From NCBI GenBank assembly GCA_963738445.1, contig CAVTWS010000015.1, positions 496,001-560,000 on the forward strand: a stretch of DNA of 64,000 bases. Reading direction: 5' to 3'. Every line of letters starts with the position of its first letter. Within the stretch, counting starts at the first letter, position 1. The position numbers and the translations under genes are program-made. Shown here piece after piece: positions 1 through 10,666 of the stretch. Below the pieces are notes generated by a model that searched no databases, had not been told where the DNA came from, and worked only from the letters and a program-made list of their open reading frames with translations. The DNA comes from CAVTWS01 sp963738445. Lineage in GTDB: Bacteria; Actinomycetota; Acidimicrobiia; Acidimicrobiales; SHLQ01.

Positions 1-111
1 CGCAACCGCGTCGGACCCGTGGTCATCCCCGGGGCCGGGCACTTCCTGCAATGGGAGCGGGCCGACATCGTCAACCCGCTCGTCGCCACCTTCTTCACCG
101 ATTGCCGCTGA
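1..111 (+). CDS. alpha/beta-fold hydrolase, C-terminal fragment
   Basis: The window opens inside a gene. The first base starts an in-frame stretch of 36 codons ending in TGA at 109-111. The residues GAGHFLQWERAD resemble the end of epoxide-hydrolase/haloalkane-dehalogenase-type alpha/beta hydrolases, where the histidine of the catalytic triad sits in a GxGHxxxxE context (here His14 of the fragment). The nucleophile and acid lie upstream of the window, so the substrate cannot be inferred. It converges on typA, leaving only 33 bases between the two stop codons. Confidence 0.6.
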   Translation, partial: RNRVGPVVIPGAGHFLQWERADIVNPLVATFFTDCR

Positions 112-144
112 GCCGACGGTAGGTGGCCCGGCAGTAACGGCCGG

Positions 145-1981
<1,837 letters not shown>

Positions 1982-2048
1982 GAGGGTAGTACGCTATCGG
2001 CGTCGTGGCCTCGGCGGACGAAGGTGTGACACCCGCGCCCACCCGGCG

Positions 2049-2972
2049 TCAGCGGGCGGCGGGCGCCAGATCGCTGGAATCGGTGGTCCAGGCGGTGTGG
2101 AAGGAGCGGAGGGCGTCGGTGGTCAGCAGCCCCAGCGCGACCCACACGAGCACGAAACCGGCCAGTCGTGCCGGCGGGATGTTCTCGTGGTTGACGAGCG
2201 TGCCGACGAGGAACTGACCGACCGGTGTGAGGTACTGGAGCAGGCCGATCATGGTGAGCGGAATGCGCCGGGCCGCCGCCGCGAACAGCAGCAGCGGGAC
2301 CGCCGTCACCACACCGGCCGACAGGAGCAGCGCCGTGTGATCCGCCCCGTGGTCGACGAAGGTGAGGCGACCGGTGGCGCCCAGGCCGGCGAGGGCGACC
2401 AGGGCCAGCGGGAGCATCAGAGCGGTCTCCATCCACAGCGAGGTCGCGGCTTCGAGTCCGGGCCCGACGGACTTCTTGATGTAGCCGTAGCCGGCAAAGC
2501 TGCCGGCCAGCACCAGGGCGATCCACGGCAGCTTTCCGTACCCGACGGCGAGCACCGCCACCGCCAGGACTCCCGCTGCCACGGCCATCCATTGCATCCG
2601 CCGGAGCCGCTCGCCGAGCACGGCGACCCCGAGGAGCACCGTGACGAGGGGGTTGACGAAGTAGCCGAGGGCGGCGTCGACGACGTGGTCGTTGTTGACC
2701 GCCCATATGTAGACGAGCCAGTTGACGGCGATCAGGAACGCCGCCACCGCCAGCCGGGCGCAGAGGCGGCGGTTCTGGCGGGCCGTGTGCACCGCGCTCC
2801 ACCGGTTCGTGGCCGTGATGACGATCGACACGACGACGAACGACCACACCACGCGGTGGAGCAGCACTTCGACCGGGCTGGCGGGCCGGAGGTGCGGGAA
2901 GTAGAGGGGAAAGAGGCCCCAGAGGGTGTAGGCGGCGGCACCGGCGATGATGCCGACTCGGCGGTCGGGCAC
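2049..2972 (-). CDS. rarD: RarD-like EamA-family transporter
   Basis: A 307-residue polytopic membrane protein with about ten hydrophobic segments, the two-fold EamA (DMT superfamily) architecture. The N-terminal GIIAGAAAYTLWGLFPLYF and the internal NWLVYIWAVN, ALGYFVNPL and ERL motifs are characteristic of RarD proteins. E. coli RarD was named for chloramphenicol resistance but its substrate is not established. The open frame continues upstream, but a GTG at 2972 gives the family start (VPDRRVGIIAG) without running into meaB, which ends at 3044. It is separated from typA by about 70 bases and lies on the same strand. Confidence 0.85.
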   Translation of the reverse strand: MPDRRVGIIAGAAAYTLWGLFPLYFPHLRPASPVEVLLHRVVWSFVVVSIVITATNRWSAVHTARQNRRLCARLAVAAFLIAVNWLVYIWAVNNDHVVDAALGYFVNPLVTVLLGVAVLGERLRRMQWMAVAAGVLAVAVLAVGYGKLPWIALVLAGSFAGYGYIKKSVGPGLEAATSLWMETALMLPLALVALAGLGATGRLTFVDHGADHTALLLSAGVVTAVPLLLFAAAARRIPLTMIGLLQYLTPVGQFLVGTLVNHENIPPARLAGFVLVWVALGLLTTDALRSFHTAWTTDSSDLAPAAR

Positions 2973-3043
2973 GACGGTCAGGCTACCGACCGGTCCGGGC
3001 GCGCCCCATCGCATTTCCAGCGGAGGTCTCGGTCGACGGGCGC

Positions 3044-4030
3044 TCAGCCGTTGTACGCGGCGAAGAGCTCGTCGACGGCCCGGGGCACGGTGGTGGCGCC
3101 CCGCGCCACGTGGCTCTCGAGGTCCGTGACGAGCGCCTTCACCGCCGGATGGCGACGCAGCGAGTCGTATAGGCGGTCGTCGACCATCGCCCACATCCAG
3201 GAGACCTGCTGACGTTCGCGCTTGGTCGCCAATCCACCGTCGGCCGTGAGCACGGCGCGGTGCCGGCCGATCTGCTCCCACACGGCGTCGATCCCGGTTC
3301 CGTCGAGCGAGCTGGCCGTGAGCACCGGGGGGAGCCAGCGCGGGTCGGCGGGCGTCAGCAGGCGCATGGCGGCGGAGAGGTCGCGGGCTGCGGTCCGGGC
3401 CCGCGGCAGGTTGTCGCCGTCGGCCTTGTTGACGACGAGCACGTCAGCCAGCTCGAGCACCCCCTTCTTGATGCCCTGCAGCTCGTCGCCGGCCCCGGGG
3501 AGCATGAGCACGACGAAGCAGTCGACCATCGCCGCCACCACCGTCTCGGACTGGCCCACGCCGACGGTCTCCACGATCACGACATCGTGACCGGCGGCCT
3601 CGAGCACCACCATGGTCTCCCTGGTGGTGCGGGTCACCCCGCCCAGGGTGCCGCTCGACGGGGACGGGCGGATGAAGGCCCGTTCGTCCATGCTGAGCCG
3701 GCCCATCCGGGTCTTGTCGCCCATGATGCTGCCGCCGGTGCGACCGCTCGACGGATCCACGGCCAGCACCGCAACCCGGTGGCCGAGCTCGGTCAGATGC
3801 GTGCCGAACACGTCGATGAAGGTGCTCTTGCCCACGCCCGGGACGCCCGTGATGCCGAGACGCTGGGCCCCGCCGGCATGTGGCATGAGATTGGTGAGCA
3901 GCTCCTGGGCGAGGTGCCGGTCATCAGCCTTGGTGCTCTCCACCAGCGTGACGGCCCGCCCGATCCATGACCGATCGCCGGCCCGTACGCCGGCCACGCA
4001 GGCCTCGAGATCGATCAGCGGGGCAGGCAC
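3044..4030 (-). CDS. meaB: methylmalonyl-CoA mutase-associated GTPase MeaB (ArgK family)
   Basis: A 328-residue P-loop GTPase of the MeaB/ArgK/MMAA family, which protects B12-dependent methylmalonyl-CoA mutase and gates cofactor loading. The P-loop GVPGVGKST is at residues 62-70, followed by the DPSSGRTGGSIMGDKTRM switch region, ETVGVGQSE, and NKAD as the guanine-specificity motif. The length is typical. No mutase gene lies next to it, but a VOC protein at 4803 is the same fold as methylmalonyl-CoA epimerase, so a link to propionate metabolism is possible. The start codon is followed upstream by the duplicated palindrome at 4060-4173. Confidence 0.93.
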   Translation of the reverse strand: MPAPLIDLEACVAGVRAGDRSWIGRAVTLVESTKADDRHLAQELLTNLMPHAGGAQRLGITGVPGVGKSTFIDVFGTHLTELGHRVAVLAVDPSSGRTGGSIMGDKTRMGRLSMDERAFIRPSPSSGTLGGVTRTTRETMVVLEAAGHDVVIVETVGVGQSETVVAAMVDCFVVLMLPGAGDELQGIKKGVLELADVLVVNKADGDNLPRARTAARDLSAAMRLLTPADPRWLPPVLTASSLDGTGIDAVWEQIGRHRAVLTADGGLATKRERQQVSWMWAMVDDRLYDSLRRHPAVKALVTDLESHVARGATTVPRAVDELFAAYNG

Positions 4031-4059
4031 GATCGGAGGCTAGTTCCCGTCCCCCAGTC

Positions 4060-4173
4060 CTGGGAGACACCGATGGTCGTCGTGTGGGCGGACGGGCTGG
4101 TCTCCCAGAACGATGGGGGTGCGGTTCTGGGAGACACGATGGTCGTGTGGGCGACGGGCTGGTCTCCCAGAAC
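4060..4173. repeat. two tandem copies of an intergenic palindrome (GTTCTGGGAGAC family)
   Basis: The gap between meaB and engB holds two imperfect copies of one element. Copy 1 has arms CTGGGAGAC (4060-4068) and GTCTCCCAG (4100-4108). Copy 2 has perfect 12-bp arms GTTCTGGGAGAC (4124-4135) and GTCTCCCAGAAC (4162-4173). The inner sequences agree apart from three short indels (both contain GATGGTCGT and GACGGGCTG). The same arms recur at 62931-62986. They lie just past the engB stop codon, so they could act as a terminator, but there is no T-tract. Confidence 0.75.
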
Positions 4174-4183
4174 GCTCGCGGCA

Positions 4184-4777
4184 TCACGGGTTGAGAAGTT
4201 CGCGGAGCATGCCGCGCAGCTCGGAGATGCCGGTGCCCTTCTCGGCGCTCACCCAGGTCACGTCGCTCTTCGGCACGCCCAGCTTGCCGGTGAGTTGCTC
4301 GCGCCGGGGGGCCCGCTTCGACGGGCGCACCTTGTCCTCCTTGGTGGCGACGTAGACGAGGGGATGGCCGATGTGGTGCAGCCATTCGATCGTCTGCAGG
4401 TCGAGCGCGGTCGGCCCGATCTCGCCGTCGATGAGCACGATGACCGCCCCGAGGGTCGACCGCTGCGTGAGGTACGTCTCGATCATCGTCTGCCAGCGCT
4501 TCCGCTCATTGGCCGAGACCTTGGCGAAGCCGTAGCCGGGCAGGTCGACCAGCCACCGGCCCGATCCCTCGGGTTCGAGCTCGAAGACGTTGATGAGCTT
4601 GGTGGCGCCAGGGGTCTTGGAGGTTCGCGCCAACTGCTTGCGGTGGGCCAAGGCGTTGACGAGCGACGACTTGCCGACATTCGACCGACCCACGATCGCC
4701 ACCTCCCGAGTGGAGACGGGCAGCTGATCGAGGCGCGCGGCGGACTGGACGAAGTTGAGACGAAGCGGTCCGGCCAT
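4184..4777 (-). CDS. engB: ribosome biogenesis GTP-binding protein EngB (YsxC/YihA)
   Basis: A 197-residue TrmE-Era-EngA-EngB-class GTPase needed for 50S subunit assembly. Visible motifs are G1 GRSNVGKS (30-37), G2 TPGATKL, G3 DLPGYGFAKV, which is diagnostic of EngB, and a TKEDK G4. The C-terminus GISELRGMLRELL is also typical. The length matches the family. It is divergent from the VOC gene at 4803 with only 25 bases between the starts, so the two promoters must overlap or one must lie within the opposite gene. Confidence 0.94.
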   Translation of the reverse strand: MAGPLRLNFVQSAARLDQLPVSTREVAIVGRSNVGKSSLVNALAHRKQLARTSKTPGATKLINVFELEPEGSGRWLVDLPGYGFAKVSANERKRWQTMIETYLTQRSTLGAVIVLIDGEIGPTALDLQTIEWLHHIGHPLVYVATKEDKVRPSKRAPRREQLTGKLGVPKSDVTWVSAEKGTGISELRGMLRELLNP

Positions 4778-4802
4778 CGCGCATCAGGGTAATGTCCGGC
4801 TC

Positions 4803-5261
4803 ATGGGGATCAGAGGGGTGTCGCACATTGCCGTCGGTGTCCGTGACATGGACCAGGCCCTGGTGTTCTGGCGCGATGTCATCGGCCTCGAGGTGCGATT
4901 CGACGACATCGAGGAGTTCGGCACCCCCGGCGCGAACTTCTACACCCGCCGGCGTGGTGTCTACCTGCGATACGGCAACGGCGACGACGATTCGTTCGTG
5001 GTGCTCGACCAGCAACTGTCCAAGGACCCGTGGGGCCGGCCCCTCGAGTTGTTCGAGACCGGCATACACCACGTGGGCCTGTGGGTCGACGACATCGATG
5101 CCATCGCCGAGCGGGCGGCCGCCGCTGGGTTCGACCTGATCGTCAAACCCAGTAACGCCGACAGCAAGGACTATGGCGAACCGGCGGGACGCATCGTCCG
5201 CACGATGTTCGTGAAGGGGCCCGACTCGACCATCGTGCAGTGCGACCAGCGCCTCTCGTGA
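4803..5261 (+). CDS. VOC (glyoxalase/epimerase superfamily) protein
   Basis: A 152-residue single-chain protein with two beta-alpha-beta-beta-beta modules. The first begins GVSHIAVGVRDMDQALVFWRDVIGLEV and the second GIHHVGLWVDDIDAIAERAAAAGF. The histidines (about residues 8 and 90) and the C-terminal acidic position are those that bind a divalent metal in VOC enzymes. Members include methylmalonyl-CoA epimerase, glyoxalase I and extradiol dioxygenases. The nearby meaB makes an epimerase role conceivable, but the sequence alone does not settle the substrate. The start is the ATG at 4803, since upstream in-frame codons would run into engB. Confidence 0.75.
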   Translation: MGIRGVSHIAVGVRDMDQALVFWRDVIGLEVRFDDIEEFGTPGANFYTRRRGVYLRYGNGDDDSFVVLDQQLSKDPWGRPLELFETGIHHVGLWVDDIDAIAERAAAAGFDLIVKPSNADSKDYGEPAGRIVRTMFVKGPDSTIVQCDQRLS

Positions 5262-5364
5262 GGCGACGCCGACCAGCGCCACTCCTGAGCCTGCTGGCGA
5301 TCGGGTGTGGCTGACTCGAGCGTGACCAGTGGCACACGATGCTCAAAGGGGGCAGGATGGGGCC

Positions 5365-5853
<489 letters not shown>

Positions 5854-5854
5854 C

Positions 5855-8260
5855 ATGACCATGACCGAGGACACCCGGCCGTTCGTCAGCGGCATCGTGG
5901 GCGAACGCCGCCTGCGCCGTGAGGATCCCGCGCTGTTGACGGGCGAGGCCCGCTTCGTCGACGACCTCCAGATCCCCGGCGCCCTGTGGGTGGGATGCGT
6001 GCGCAGCCCGGTGGCCCATGCGCGGGTGCGCGTGATCGACACGTCGGCCGCATCAGCGGTGCCCGGCGTGGTCGACGTCCTGACCGGCACCGAGCTCCAG
6101 GACCTGTGGGCCGGGGGTTTGCCGTGCGCTTGGCCCGTCACGACCGACATGAAGAGCCCCGTCCACCTCCCGGTCGCGGTGGGCAAGGTGAACCATGTGG
6201 GAGACATCGTCGCCGTGGTGCTGGCCGAGAGCCGATACGCCGCGGCCGACGGCATCGAAGCGGTGCTGGTCGACTACGACGAGCTGCCGGCCGTCGTCGA
6301 CCTCGAAGCGTCGGCCTCCGACGACGTCGTCATCCACGACGATCTCGGCACCAACACGTCGTACGTCTGGGAGCTGATCCCGGACCCCGCGGCCGTCGAT
6401 GCCGCGTTCGCGGCGGCGGCCCACACGGTGAAGGCGCGGTACATCCAGCAGCGCCTCATCCCGGCCGCCATGGAGCCGCGTGGGGTGGCGGTGGTCCCGT
6501 CGCCGTACGGCGGCGAGTACGTCCTCTACTCGTCGACCCAGATCCCGCACATCCTCAAGGTCATGGCTGCCATCACGGCCGGCATCCCGGAGCACAAGGT
6601 TCGGGTGATCGCTCCCTCGGTCGGCGGCGGTTTCGGATCGAAGCTCAACGTGTACGCCGAGGAGATCATCTGTCTCGGCCTGGCCAAGGCCAAGGGCAAG
6701 CCGATTCGCTGGACCGAAAGCCGCACCGAGGCGTCGATGGCGACGATCCACGGTCGCGGCCAGATCCAGGACATCGAGCTCGCCGCCGACGAGAACGGTC
6801 GCATCACCGCGGTGCGGGCCGAGCTCCTGGCCGACATGGGCGCCTACCTGCAGCTGGTCACGCCGGGCATCCCGCTCCTCGGCGCGTTCTTGTACCACGG
6901 CGTCTACGACATCCCGAACTACCACTTCCGGTGCCGCTCCGTGTTCACCAACCTCACCCCGACCGACGCCTACCGCGGGGCGGGTCGTCCCGAGGCGTGT
7001 TACGCGATCGAGCGGGCCATCGACATGTTGGCCGGCCAGCTCGGGCTGGCGCCCGACGAGATCCGACGCCGGAACTACATCAAGCCCGAGCAGTTCCCCT
7101 TTGCCTCCCCGGCCGGGCTCGAGTTCGACAGCGGAAACTACGAACCCACCCTCACCCGGGCGATGGAGCTGGCCCGCTGGAGCGAGCGCAAGGCCGAGCA
7201 GGCACAACGCCGCGCCGTCGGCGAACGGGTGCAACTCGGGCTCGGGATGTGCACGTACGTCGAGATGTGCGGTCTGGCGCCGAGTCGTGTGCTGGCGTCG
7301 CTGAACTACAGCGCCGGCGGCTGGGAGTCGGCCACCGTCCGCATCCTGCCGACCTGCAAGATCCAGGTGGTCACCGGCACCGCTCCCCACGGCCAGGGCC
7401 ACGAGACGTCCTGGGCGATGATCGTCGCCGACAAGCTCGGGATCGATCCCGACGACGTGGAGGTGCTCCACAGCGACACCGCCATCTCGCCGTACGGCCT
7501 GGATACATACGGGTCCCGGTCGCTGTCGGTCGGCGGGGTGGCCATCTGGCACGCCACAGACCGCGTGGTGGCCAAGGCCGCCAAGATCGCCGCCCACATC
7601 CTCGAAGCCAACGAGGACGACATCGAACTGGCCGGTGGCGTGTTCTCGGTGAAGGGCACACCGTCCAAGACGGTGCCGCTGGCGCAGGTGGCGTTCGCCG
7701 CCTTCACCGCCCACGACCTCCCGGAGGGCGTGGAGCCCAACCTCGAAGCGCAGGTCACCTGGGATCCGCCGAACTTCACCTTCCCGTTCGGGACCCACGT
7801 CGCTGTGGTCGAGCTCGACGAGGACACCGGCAACGTGCGCCTCGTCGACTACGTGGCGGTCGACGATTGCGGCAACCAGATCAACCCGCTGATTGTCGAA
7901 GGCCAGGTCCACGGCGGCATCCTCCAAGGCGCCGCCCAGGCGCTGTGGGAGGAAGCGATCTACGACTCCGACGGCCAGCTGCGCACCACGAACTTCATGG
8001 ACTACATGGTGCCGTCGGCCGCCGAGACCATCCAGTACACGACCGACTTCACCGTGACCCCGAGTCCGACGAACCCGATGGGCGTGAAGGGCATCGGTGA
8101 AGCCGGGACCATCGGGTCCGCGGTCGCCGTCATGAATGCCGTGGTCGACGCCCTCAGCCCGCACGGCATCGTCGACCTGCCGATGCCGGCCACCCCGTGG
8201 CGGGTGTGGCGAGCGATCCAGGACGCCTCCACCGGAGCTGCCGGCGAAGGGGGGCGCTGA
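5855..8260 (+). CDS. coxL: xanthine dehydrogenase-family molybdopterin-binding subunit, form II CoxL-like
   Basis: An 801-residue catalytic subunit that binds Mo-molybdopterin cytosine dinucleotide. Visible are GERRLRREDPALLTGEARFVDD at the N-terminus, GGGFGSK near residue 255, and KGIGEAGTIG near 745 carrying the catalytic glutamate. The active-site loop reads AYRGAGR (372-378). That is the form II signature; true aerobic CO dehydrogenases (form I) have AYxCSFR with a cysteine binding the Cu-Mo centre. The enzyme therefore probably oxidises an unidentified organic substrate, and CO oxidation should not be assumed. The stop overlaps the next start as TGATG, so coxM is translationally coupled. 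Confidence 0.92.
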   Translation: MTMTEDTRPFVSGIVGERRLRREDPALLTGEARFVDDLQIPGALWVGCVRSPVAHARVRVIDTSAASAVPGVVDVLTGTELQDLWAGGLPCAWPVTTDMKSPVHLPVAVGKVNHVGDIVAVVLAESRYAAADGIEAVLVDYDELPAVVDLEASASDDVVIHDDLGTNTSYVWELIPDPAAVDAAFAAAAHTVKARYIQQRLIPAAMEPRGVAVVPSPYGGEYVLYSSTQIPHILKVMAAITAGIPEHKVRVIAPSVGGGFGSKLNVYAEEIICLGLAKAKGKPIRWTESRTEASMATIHGRGQIQDIELAADENGRITAVRAELLADMGAYLQLVTPGIPLLGAFLYHGVYDIPNYHFRCRSVFTNLTPTDAYRGAGRPEACYAIERAIDMLAGQLGLAPDEIRRRNYIKPEQFPFASPAGLEFDSGNYEPTLTRAMELARWSERKAEQAQRRAVGERVQLGLGMCTYVEMCGLAPSRVLASLNYSAGGWESATVRILPTCKIQVVTGTAPHGQGHETSWAMIVADKLGIDPDDVEVLHSDTAISPYGLDTYGSRSLSVGGVAIWHATDRVVAKAAKIAAHILEANEDDIELAGGVFSVKGTPSKTVPLAQVAFAAFTAHDLPEGVEPNLEAQVTWDPPNFTFPFGTHVAVVELDEDTGNVRLVDYVAVDDCGNQINPLIVEGQVHGGILQGAAQALWEEAIYDSDGQLRTTNFMDYMVPSAAETIQYTTDFTVTPSPTNPMGVKGIGEAGTIGSAVAVMNAVVDALSPHGIVDLPMPATPWRVWRAIQDASTGAAGEGGR

Positions 8261-9075
8261 TGATCCCGGTCGCCTTCGACTACGTACGGGCCGGTTCGGC
8301 CGACGAAGCCATCGCCGCCCTCCGGGAACACGGCGATGACGCCAAGCTCCTCGCCGGCGGGCACTCGTTGCTCCCGATGATGAAGTACCGGCTCGCCGCG
8401 CCGTCGGTGCTGGTGGATGTCGGGCGGCTCGACGATCTGCGCTACATCCGGCGCGACAACGGTCACGTGGCCATCGGTGCGCTCACCCGTCACACCGAGC
8501 TCGAACACAGCGAGGTGCTGGGTTCGAGCTGTCCGGTGCTGCGCCACGTCGCCTCGCTGGTCGGGGATCCGGCGGTGCGGCATCGAGGCACGCTCGGTGG
8601 ATCGTTGGCCCACGGCGACCCGGCGTCGGATCTGCCGTCCGTGGTTCTCGCACTGGGCGGCACCCTGGTCGCCCAGGGTGCGGGCGGGCGGCGGGAGATC
8701 GCCGCCACCGAGTTTTTCACCAGCTTCCTCGAGACGGCGCTCGCCTCGGACGAGCTCCTCGTCGAGGTTCGCGTACCGGTGGCCACCGGCGGCTGGAACT
8801 ACCAGAAGTTCAACCGGCGGGCCCAGGACTGGGCGATCGTCGGGGTCTGCGTCGTCGAAGGTGGAGCAGGCGTGTCGCTCGTGAACATGGGCTCGACCCC
8901 GGTGCGGGCCGGCGCGGTCGAGGCGGCGCTGGCCGGCGGAGCCTCCGTGGCCGACGCCGCGGCCGCCGCGGCCGAGGGCAGCAGTCCACCCGAGGACAAC
9001 AACGGCGACGCCGCCTACCGCTCGCATCTCGCACGCGTGTTGACCGAGCGAGCCCTCACCGCCGCCACCGGCTGA
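8260..9075 (+). CDS. coxM: xanthine dehydrogenase-family FAD-binding subunit (CoxM-like)
   Basis: A 271-residue flavoprotein subunit. LLAGGHSLLPMMKYRLAAPSVLVD is the first FAD-binding motif, and VRHRGTLGGSLAHGDPASDLP is the second, typical of CoxM and related medium subunits. The C-terminal CO_deh_flav_C region follows (WAIVGVCVV and on). It takes electrons from the 2Fe-2S subunit and hands them to the respiratory chain. Start and stop overlap with coxL (TGATG). The gene ends directly in a GACT tetranucleotide tract. Confidence 0.91.
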   Translation: MIPVAFDYVRAGSADEAIAALREHGDDAKLLAGGHSLLPMMKYRLAAPSVLVDVGRLDDLRYIRRDNGHVAIGALTRHTELEHSEVLGSSCPVLRHVASLVGDPAVRHRGTLGGSLAHGDPASDLPSVVLALGGTLVAQGAGGRREIAATEFFTSFLETALASDELLVEVRVPVATGGWNYQKFNRRAQDWAIVGVCVVEGGAGVSLVNMGSTPVRAGAVEAALAGGASVADAAAAAAEGSSPPEDNNGDAAYRSHLARVLTERALTAATG

Positions 9076-9096
9076 CTGACTGACTGACTGACTGAC
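9072..9096. repeat. CTGA tetranucleotide tract at the coxM stop codon
   Basis: Six and a quarter perfect copies of CTGA begin with the stop codon of coxM. Because the unit is four bases long, the tract puts a TGA in all three forward frames and so makes a very tight translational stop. Such tracts are also prone to slippage. Confidence 0.85.
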
Positions 9097-9109
9097 ACCC
9101 ACCCCCCTC

Positions 9110-9157
9110 AACTGGGGGCCTGGGTGTGTGTGTACGCACCCCGTTGGGCCCCCAGTT
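9110..9157. repeat. intergenic palindrome between converging genes
   Basis: Perfect 11-bp arms AACTGGGGGCC (9110-9120) and GGCCCCCAGTT (9147-9157) enclose a loop with a short GT run. It lies between the converging coxM and CoA-transferase genes, where a two-way terminator is expected. The arm is related to the GTTCTGGGGGC/GTTCTGGGAGAC palindromes elsewhere in the window. Confidence 0.7.
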
Positions 9158-9241
9158 CGCCGAAGTGGCGACGAAGCCGGCCGTTCGCCCGGGTGCCGAC
9201 CCGACGTGATCAGCCCAGCGCGGTGTCAGCCCAGCGCGGTG

Positions 9242-10474
9242 TCAGCCCAGGGCGCCGGCGGAGCGGAGGGCGGCGACGCGCTCCGAGTCGTACCCGAGCA
9301 CCTGGGTCAGCACCTCGTCGGTGTGCTGGCCGTTCTCCGGAGCCTTGGTCGGTACGGGCAGCTCCTCACCGGTGATCTTGATCGGTAGCGGGAGCTGCTC
9401 GGCGCCGACCGCTTCGATGGGCAGGAACGGCAGCCGATGCTGGAATTGGGGATCGTCGACCACGGTCTTCGGAGTGTTGACCGGCGCGATCGGGGTGTTG
9501 TGCTCGTTCCCGAAGGCGATCCACTCGGCGCAGGTCTTGGACCGGAAGACGTCGCGGAAAATGGAGTGGAGCTCCTTGTTGCCCCGGGCGTGGTCGGCGT
9601 ACTTGCTGCCGGGCCACTGCTCGAACAGCTCGTCTCGGCCGAGGCCGGTGCAGAAGTTCTTCCAGAACGCCTGCTCGCTGGCCATGAAGAGCACGTGACC
9701 GTCGCTGGCCTCGTAGATCTGGTAGCGAACGCCCTCCCACATCCCGGCCAGTCCGGGCGGGCGGCGCTCGTAGTTGTCCGAGGGGTTGCCGGTCACCTCG
9801 GAATCGGGTCGCTCGTAGGCGCGGTAGGACTCGATCCGGTACCAGTCGGTGTAGGCGGCGGCGTCGGACTGGGCCACCTCCATCTCGCAACCTTCGCCGG
9901 TCGCCCGGGCCCGGATGATGCCGGCCATCACCCCGAGGGCGCCGATCATCGGGCCGACGTTGATGCCGATGTTCGAGCCGTCCGGGACGTGGCAGAAGCC
10001 GTCGTCGTCGTACGCCGGGATGACCTGGCCGGCCCAGGTGTCGTAGGCGATGCCGTGGCTGGGCATGTCGCGGTACGGGCCGGTCGCGCCGTAGCCGGAG
10101 ATCGTGCAGAACACGATGCGAGGGTTGACGGCCTTGAGTTGCTCGTAGCCGAGCCCCAACTTGGCCAGGGACCCGGGCCGCATGGCTTCGACCACAGCAT
10201 CGGCGTCCGCCACGAGCTCCTTGAACACCTCGACGGCCTCGGGGGTCTTGAGGTTCAGCGTCACCGATCGTTTGCCGCGGTGCGTGTGGAGGTGGAGCAG
10301 CGAGACGCCCTCGACGATCGGCCAGGTCATCTGCCGGATGTAGTCACCGGCCGGGGATTCGACCTTGATGACATCGGCGCCCATGTCGGAGAAGAAGGTG
10401 GCCAGGAAGCCGGGGCCGAGGAGCGACACCTCGATCACGCGAACGCCGTCGAGCAGGGGGGGTCGATTCGTCAT
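9242..10474 (-). CDS. family III CoA-transferase (CaiB/BaiF type)
   Basis: A 410-residue protein with the CoA-transferase III fold: LDGVRVIEVSLLGPGFLATFFSDMGADVIKVESPAGDYIR at the N-terminus, then LNLKTPEAVEVFKELVADADAVVEAMRPG and CTISGYGATGPY. Such enzymes move CoA between carboxylic acids through an aspartyl thioester. In the region where the catalytic Asp is normally found (typically V-A-D-hydrophobic), this protein seems to have IGINVGPMIG with no aspartate, so activity is not certain. Just past the stop codon the sequence CAGCCCAGCGCGGTGT is repeated, giving two more copies of the LG-stop end in frame. The substrate is unknown. Confidence 0.85.
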   Translation of the reverse strand: MTNRPPLLDGVRVIEVSLLGPGFLATFFSDMGADVIKVESPAGDYIRQMTWPIVEGVSLLHLHTHRGKRSVTLNLKTPEAVEVFKELVADADAVVEAMRPGSLAKLGLGYEQLKAVNPRIVFCTISGYGATGPYRDMPSHGIAYDTWAGQVIPAYDDDGFCHVPDGSNIGINVGPMIGALGVMAGIIRARATGEGCEMEVAQSDAAAYTDWYRIESYRAYERPDSEVTGNPSDNYERRPPGLAGMWEGVRYQIYEASDGHVLFMASEQAFWKNFCTGLGRDELFEQWPGSKYADHARGNKELHSIFRDVFRSKTCAEWIAFGNEHNTPIAPVNTPKTVVDDPQFQHRLPFLPIEAVGAEQLPLPIKITGEELPVPTKAPENGQHTDEVLTQVLGYDSERVAALRSAGALG

Positions 10475-10554
10475 GCGGAGGATTCTGGCATGGACCGCGC
10501 CGGTGCTCCATCCCGGGTCGCGCCTCGGCGGCGGAGGGGTCGGACTTGTTTCCT

Positions 10555-10609
10555 GGGCCGTTCGGTCCCTTCGTGGGTCGGGTGGACTCCCATCGAAGTC
10601 GAACGGCCC
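10555..10609. promoter_or_regulatory. inverted repeat upstream of the TadE-like operon
   Basis: Perfect 10-bp arms GGGCCGTTCG (10555-10564) and CGAACGGCCC (10600-10609) lie in the divergent space between the CoA-transferase start and the first TadE-like gene. It could be an operator or an attenuator hairpin. No T-tract follows. Confidence 0.4.
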
Positions 10610-10624
10610 GAAAGGATCAACGAG

Positions 10625-10666
10625 GACCTGGAACTGGCCGATGGAGAGATGTGCCAGTTCCAGGTC
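10625..10666 (+). promoter_or_regulatory. hairpin holding the Shine-Dalgarno and GTG start in its loop
   Basis: Perfect 13-bp arms GACCTGGAACTGG (10625-10637) and CCAGTTCCAGGTC (10654-10666) enclose a 16-base loop, CCGATGGAGAGATGTG. The loop contains a purine-rich ribosome-binding site (GGAGAG) and ends with the GTG proposed as the start of the TadE-like gene. Presenting the initiation region in a loop flanked by a strong stem suggests control of translation. This depends on the start choice being correct. Confidence 0.5.

Noticed and set aside
6053..8164. Open frame of about 700 codons antisense to coxL, and a similar one at 5986-8100 in another forward frame
   Set aside because: The coding strand has all motifs of the molybdenum subunit. 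The alternatives show only the codon-shadow composition (Arg/Gly/His-rich) usual in high-GC DNA.
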